From assembly GCA_903930765.1 (NCBI GenBank), contig CAIYZV010000260.1:1-64000 (forward strand): a stretch of DNA of 64,000 nucleotides, in the 5' to 3' direction. Shown one piece after another: positions 59,815 through 64,000 of this stretch (position 1 is its first letter; each line of letters begins with the position of its first letter). Source of the DNA: an uncultured Pirellula sp. Lineage in GTDB: Bacteria; Planctomycetota; Planctomycetia; Pirellulales; Pirellulaceae. Both the position numbers and the translations under genes were made by a program. The notes below the pieces were generated by a model. It did not search any database and was not told the DNA's origin. It saw nothing but the letters and a program-made list of their open reading frames with translations.

Positions 59815-60066
59815 ATGGGACGCCCGTTTGCGGCTTGTCTCGGTTGTATAGCGATGATATCCCAGATTTTTCTAGGGATGATTGCCAACCAACCCACCGA
59901 GTCAATCCTTGTACGGAGCGTTGTCGCTCTGGTGTTGGCAGCAATACCGGGGTGGGTCATCGGCAAACTTGCGGACGGCTTGGTTCGAGACAATATCGAG
60001 GCTCATTACCGAAGGCGCATTGAAGAACTGAAGTTGAAGCAAAGCTCTGAAAATGCCGCTTCCTAG
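59815..60066 (+). CDS. Small membrane protein of unknown function (start uncertain)
   Basis: Two hydrophobic segments followed by RDNIEAHYRRRIEELKLKQSSEN; the only long ORF in the gap. Confidence 0.55.
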   Translation: MGRPFAACLGCIAMISQIFLGMIANQPTESILVRSVVALVLAAIPGWVIGKLADGLVRDNIEAHYRRRIEELKLKQSSENAAS

Positions 60067-60309
60067 TCCCGTTTTGGCAAACTGGGAAACACAGGTGAAC
60101 ACGGCTTCACAATTCTTTGCACAACTGATGTGGAACTGCCCTGATGAAGTCGTTAGAGTCCCCGAACACTCAACCAAACGTTGATTTCGCATCCCTTGGA
60201 ACATGATGTCCCATCGGTTGTGCGTCGCCTGGAAAACAGGTGTCGATGAAAACAAACCGAACGCGTCGCGGCTACCGCGGATGCGATCGGGACAAGCCAA
60301 AAAATAAGC

Positions 60310-61107
60310 ATGGAGGTTCGGATGGCGACAACTGCAGTCACAAATGTCGACATGTCAGAGGTCTGGTCCAAATACAAGGCCGACCCAAATAATGTCGAAC
60401 TGCGGAATCAACTCATTGAACGCTACACGCCATTAGTAAAATACAACGGCGAACGACTCCGATCGAAACTCCCCGAGGGGGTCGAGTTGGACGATCTGAT
60501 CAGCGCCGGGATTTTCGGTCTCATGGACGCGATTGATGCTTTCGACCTCGATCGAGGTGTTAAATTCGAAACCTATTGCGTTCCTCGGATCCGAGGTGCG
60601 ATGCTCGACGAACTGCGCACCATGGACTGGGTGCCTCGTTTGGTCCGCAGCAAAGCGAGCAAGCTGAACGAAGCGAACAAACTGCTCGAAGCCAAGTACG
60701 GGCGGGCTCCCACCAATCATGAACTCTCCTTCTATATGGGGATCTCGATCGACGAACTCGAGAAGATGAAGGCGGACGCAGCCGCGGTCGGGTTGGTATC
60801 ACTCAACAAGAAGTGGTACGAAACCGACAGCTATAAAGATGTTCGTGAAATCGATGTTCTCGAAGACAAACGCAGCGAAGATCCCACTCGACGAGTCGGT
60901 AAAAGCGATCTGATGCGATTGGTCACCAAAGGTCTCAATCGCAACGAACGCTTGATCATTATCCTCTACTACTACGAAGAACTGACGATGAAAGAAATCG
61001 GCGCAACGCTCGATCTGAGCGAAAGCCGCGTCAGCCAAATGCATACCAGCATTGTGCAACGTCTCCAGGAACAACTCGGTCGACGCCGAATCGAGTTTGG
61101 AACCTAG
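60310..61107 (+). CDS. fliA: RNA polymerase sigma factor, FliA/WhiG type
   Basis: LRNQLIERYTPLVKYNGERLRSKLPEGVELDDLISAGIFGLMDAIDAFD, FETYCVPRIRGAMLDELRTMDWVPRLVRSK, LTMKEIGATLDLSESRVSQMHTS; probable start 60310 or 60322. Confidence 0.95.
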   Translation: MEVRMATTAVTNVDMSEVWSKYKADPNNVELRNQLIERYTPLVKYNGERLRSKLPEGVELDDLISAGIFGLMDAIDAFDLDRGVKFETYCVPRIRGAMLDELRTMDWVPRLVRSKASKLNEANKLLEAKYGRAPTNHELSFYMGISIDELEKMKADAAAVGLVSLNKKWYETDSYKDVREIDVLEDKRSEDPTRRVGKSDLMRLVTKGLNRNERLIIILYYYEELTMKEIGATLDLSESRVSQMHTSIVQRLQEQLGRRRIEFGT

Positions 61108-61189
61108 TTTGCACAGCGTGCGCATCCGCTCAACCGACGGAGCGAAAACCGTTTCTCTCGGATTGCGATTACGTTGGAATCAAAATGGA

Positions 61190-61232
61190 AGCCCGAGTTG
61201 CAGTGCGTACTGCAACTCGGGCTTTTTTCTTT
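61190..61232 (+). terminator. Rho-independent terminator downstream of the sigma factor
   Basis: Perfect 15-bp stem agcccgagttgcagt/actgcaactcgggct, 4-nt loop, T-rich tail. Confidence 0.9.
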
Positions 61233-61314
61233 TCTAGGCGTTGCGATCGGGTACAATCCACGCGATGACTTGTGAATGCACTAACTCGGAAAACATAATC
61301 CTGGAGCGACGCTG

Positions 61315-61965
61315 ATGAATGAGCAATGGTCGAGACGAACGTTTGGTGGGGTGTTGGTCGCCTCCGCTGCTTCCTGGACGTGTATTTCCCAAGGCGCCGC
61401 ACGGGCCGCATCTCCACAAGACGACAAGCCCGCTCCCGAGAAAAAGGCCGATGCTCCCGCAGGTCCTGCCGAAGCCCCATTCGAGCGGGACTACGCCCCA
61501 CCTGGATTCAAGCCTTCTTGGAAGAAAGAGCAAATCAACCGAACCATGGCGCAAGACTTCATCATCTTCGCCCACTCGGATCTCGAGATGACAAAAAAGC
61601 TTCTCGAGCGGGAGCCTGGATTGATCAACGCCTCGATCGACTGGGGGGCCGGGGATTGGGAGACAGCTCTGGGGGGAGCATCCCATATGGGACGCAAGGA
61701 CATCGTGGAGTTCCTCCTCTCCAAGGGCGCTCGGATCGATCTGTTTTGCGCCACCATGCTCGGACAATTGGATGCGGTCAAGGCATTTTTGGCCTTGGAA
61801 CCAGCCTTGATCGACGCTCGCGGACCCCACGGATTCGGGCTCCATTTCCATGCCCAAGTCGGCGGCGAAAAGGCCAAGGAAACCCTCGATTACCTGCAAA
61901 CGGTCAAGACGGTCGAGCTCAAGCCGATCCCGTTTTTGAACCAAAAACCCCCAAAAAAAGACTAG
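61315..61965 (+). CDS. Ankyrin-repeat-like exported protein (Tat-like signal)
   Basis: SRRTFGGVLVASAASW twin-arginine-like leader; WETALGGASHMGRKDIVEFLLSKGARIDLFCATMLGQLDAVKAFLA. Confidence 0.82.
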   Translation: MNEQWSRRTFGGVLVASAASWTCISQGAARAASPQDDKPAPEKKADAPAGPAEAPFERDYAPPGFKPSWKKEQINRTMAQDFIIFAHSDLEMTKKLLEREPGLINASIDWGAGDWETALGGASHMGRKDIVEFLLSKGARIDLFCATMLGQLDAVKAFLALEPALIDARGPHGFGLHFHAQVGGEKAKETLDYLQTVKTVELKPIPFLNQKPPKKD

Positions 61966-62065
61966 CGAAAAACGTAAGACTTGACGGTCCGCCCACAATG
62001 TCGACGATCTACGCGATCACTAAACCCTGTTTTCGCCAACTTTTTGACATTGGAGCAAATCCATC

Positions 62066-62659
62066 ATGGCCGTATTGGTCACCAAGCCAGCCCCAGAATT
62101 CAAAGCTCAAGCCGTACTCAAGGATGGCTCGTTCGGCGAGTTGTCCCTCAGCCAATACCGTGGCAAGTACGTCTTGCTGTTCTTCTACCCACTCGACTTT
62201 ACCTTCGTTTGCCCCACCGAAATCATCGCGTTCTCGGACCGGGTCAAGGAGTTCAGCGACCTGGGCGTGGAAGTCATCGGCGTCTCGGTCGACAGCCAAT
62301 ACTCCCACTTGGCATGGCGAAATACCCCGCGCACCCAAGGTGGAATCGGCCCTGTTGGTTACCCTCTCGTAGCGGATTTGAACAAGCAAATCGCTCGCGA
62401 TTACGATGTTCTTCTCAACGATGCAGTCGCTCTCCGCGGGCTCTTTTTGATCGACAAAAATGGGGTTGTCCGGCATCAAGTCGTCAACGATCTGCCACTG
62501 GGCCGCTCGGTCGACGAAGCGCTCCGAACGGTGCAGGCTCTGCAATTCTTTGAAGCCAACGGCGAAGTTTGCCCCGCTGACTGGAAAGAAGGCAAGCGGA
62601 CGATTAAGCCATCGGTTGCGGGAAGCAAGGAGTTTTTCGGCGCCGAGTACTCGGGCTAA
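62066..62659 (+). CDS. Peroxiredoxin (AhpC/2-Cys type)
   Basis: [38 protein letters not shown] resolving cysteine. Confidence 0.95.
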   Translation: MAVLVTKPAPEFKAQAVLKDGSFGELSLSQYRGKYVLLFFYPLDFTFVCPTEIIAFSDRVKEFSDLGVEVIGVSVDSQYSHLAWRNTPRTQGGIGPVGYPLVADLNKQIARDYDVLLNDAVALRGLFLIDKNGVVRHQVVNDLPLGRSVDEALRTVQALQFFEANGEVCPADWKEGKRTIKPSVAGSKEFFGAEYSG

Positions 62660-62708
62660 ACCCCTCGCCGGTTAACTTTCCATTCGCTTTTACGGGCAAT
62701 CCCCTGTT

Positions 62709-63260
62709 ATGAGCAATCCTTCTGAAGGCTCGAGTTCCTCGCGGGAATCTAACGAAACCCCCGGGGAACTGCTGGTTCCCGAGGCCTGCGAACTGACGCA
62801 TGTCGATTCTCAGGGCCACGCGAAAATGGTGGATGTAGGCGGCAAATCGGAGACGGTTCGCCAAGCCACCGCTGCCAGCAGGATCTCCATGACAACTGCT
62901 GCGGCAACCGCGATTCGTCGCAATACCCTCGCCAAGGGAGACGCAATTGCGGTCGCTCGCATCGCTGCCATCGCTGCCGTCAAACAGACCAGCGCCTTGA
63001 TTCCTCTATGCCACCCCCTCTGGGTCGACGGCGTAGAAGTTCAAAGCGAATGGGTCGATGAAACGGTGCTCGAATGGCGAGTGACGGTGAAATCCACCGG
63101 CAAGACCGGAGTCGAGATGGAAGCATTGACCGGGGCTACTGTAGCCGCACTCACCATCTATGACATGGGGAAAGCGATCGATCGATCGATGGAGATTACC
63201 AGCGTCAAACTGCTCGAGAAATCTGGCGGTCACCGCGGGGATTATCTCCGGACTGAGTAA
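62709..63260 (+). CDS. moaC: Cyclic pyranopterin monophosphate synthase accessory protein
   Basis: AKMVDVGGKSETVRQATAASRI, ALIPLCHPLWVDGVEV, TGVEMEALTGATVAALTIYDMGKAIDRSMEI. Confidence 0.95.
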   Translation: MSNPSEGSSSSRESNETPGELLVPEACELTHVDSQGHAKMVDVGGKSETVRQATAASRISMTTAAATAIRRNTLAKGDAIAVARIAAIAAVKQTSALIPLCHPLWVDGVEVQSEWVDETVLEWRVTVKSTGKTGVEMEALTGATVAALTIYDMGKAIDRSMEITSVKLLEKSGGHRGDYLRTE

Positions 63261-63268
63261 AAGCATCA

Positions 63269-64000
63269 TGGACATTACCGAAACCTCCACCCACAGGATG
63301 TTTGCGGAGAACTCTGGCAATCCTTCTTCTTCGGCCAAGCCGCGGACAGATTCGTTTGCGTCCGCAACATCGCCCAATACCGTTGCATCGGCGGATTTGT
63401 ACCGAGCAGAGTTTCTCTCGGCGATCGAGTGCATCGTCGAGCCTCTGCGATTGGTCGAGGCTCAAATCCGATCGGAACTCACGAGCGACGACCCATACAT
63501 TGCAGAAATGTTGCAGTATGTGGCCAAGCTCGGTGGCAAGCGGCTCCGACCTGCCTTGACCCTGCTCTGTGCGAGCCTGGTCGGGCCTGTTACCGACGAA
63601 TCGATCCGACTGGCGACGGTGGTGGAATTGGTGCATACCGCAACTTTGGTCCACGACGACATCCTCGATGACGCCATCCTACGCAGGCATCAGCCGTCGG
63701 TGCATGTTCGCTGGAACATTCCCGCGAGTGTGCTGATCGGGGACTGGCTCTTCACCCACGCATACCGTCTGGCCAACGACGGAGACTCAACCTTGCCCGG
63801 GCGATGGGTCGCGCAATCGGCGCAGAGAGTTTGCGAAGGGGAGATCCGACAAGGGAACAGCATCGCCAACTGGGATTTGGATGAGGCGACGTACCTCAAG
63901 TTACTGGAAGATAAAACCGGAGCTCTGTGCGGTGTGAGCTGTGCGTTGGGAGCTTGGTCCGCGGGAGCCGATCTAGAGACCTGCAAAATACTGGAACGGT
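63269..64000 (+). CDS. Polyprenyl synthetase family protein (truncated by window end)
   Basis: YVAKLGGKRLRPALTLL, VVELVHTATLVHDDILDDAILRRHQPSVH (first Asp-rich motif), VLIGDWLFTHAYRLA; ATG at 63269. Confidence 0.93.

Noticed and set aside
60141-60166. CTGATGA ... GAAC reminiscent of a hammerhead ribozyme core
   Set aside because: The sequence between them does not form a stem II and no matching stem III/cleavage site was found
1-64000. CRISPR array, tRNA, rRNA, IS element or prophage
   Set aside because: No regularly spaced ~30-bp repeats, no cloverleaf/TPsiC-like segments in gaps, and no transposase, integrase or phage proteins among the ORFs

Overview
The window looks like a 64 kb stretch of chromosome from a planctomycete, probably Pirellulales-like. 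The lineage is inferred from a DUF1559 pilin-like protein, a Hanks kinase, a CRTAC1/UnbV protein, an AroD-AroE fusion, a MoxR/DUF58/VWA cluster and multihaem cytochromes. I support about 54 protein-coding genes. They cover polysaccharide/O-antigen synthesis, shikimate and tryptophan enzymes, lipid A (lpxB), isoprenoid (ispE, polyprenyl synthase) and molybdenum cofactor (mobA-like, moaC) enzymes, a FliA/WhiG-type sigma factor, and SpoVG and YjfB-like proteins. I saw no rRNA, tRNA, CRISPR array, IS element or prophage. I found no clear new multi-gene system. The most unusual signal is a recurring set of short tandem duplications (about 9-19 bp). Several of these span or directly follow gene stop codons (permease, aroC, hypothetical 35603, rhodanese, RbsD-like), and related in-frame expansions occur inside coding sequences. 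Other points of interest are a 9-bp-unit inverted-repeat cluster at 51.8 kb, a phosphoesterase-like/tetrahaem fusion, a SpoVG with a zinc-ribbon extension, a divergent LarA-like protein among glycosyltransferases, and an orphan protein at 17 kb. All family names come from reading the translated sequences; no database search was run.
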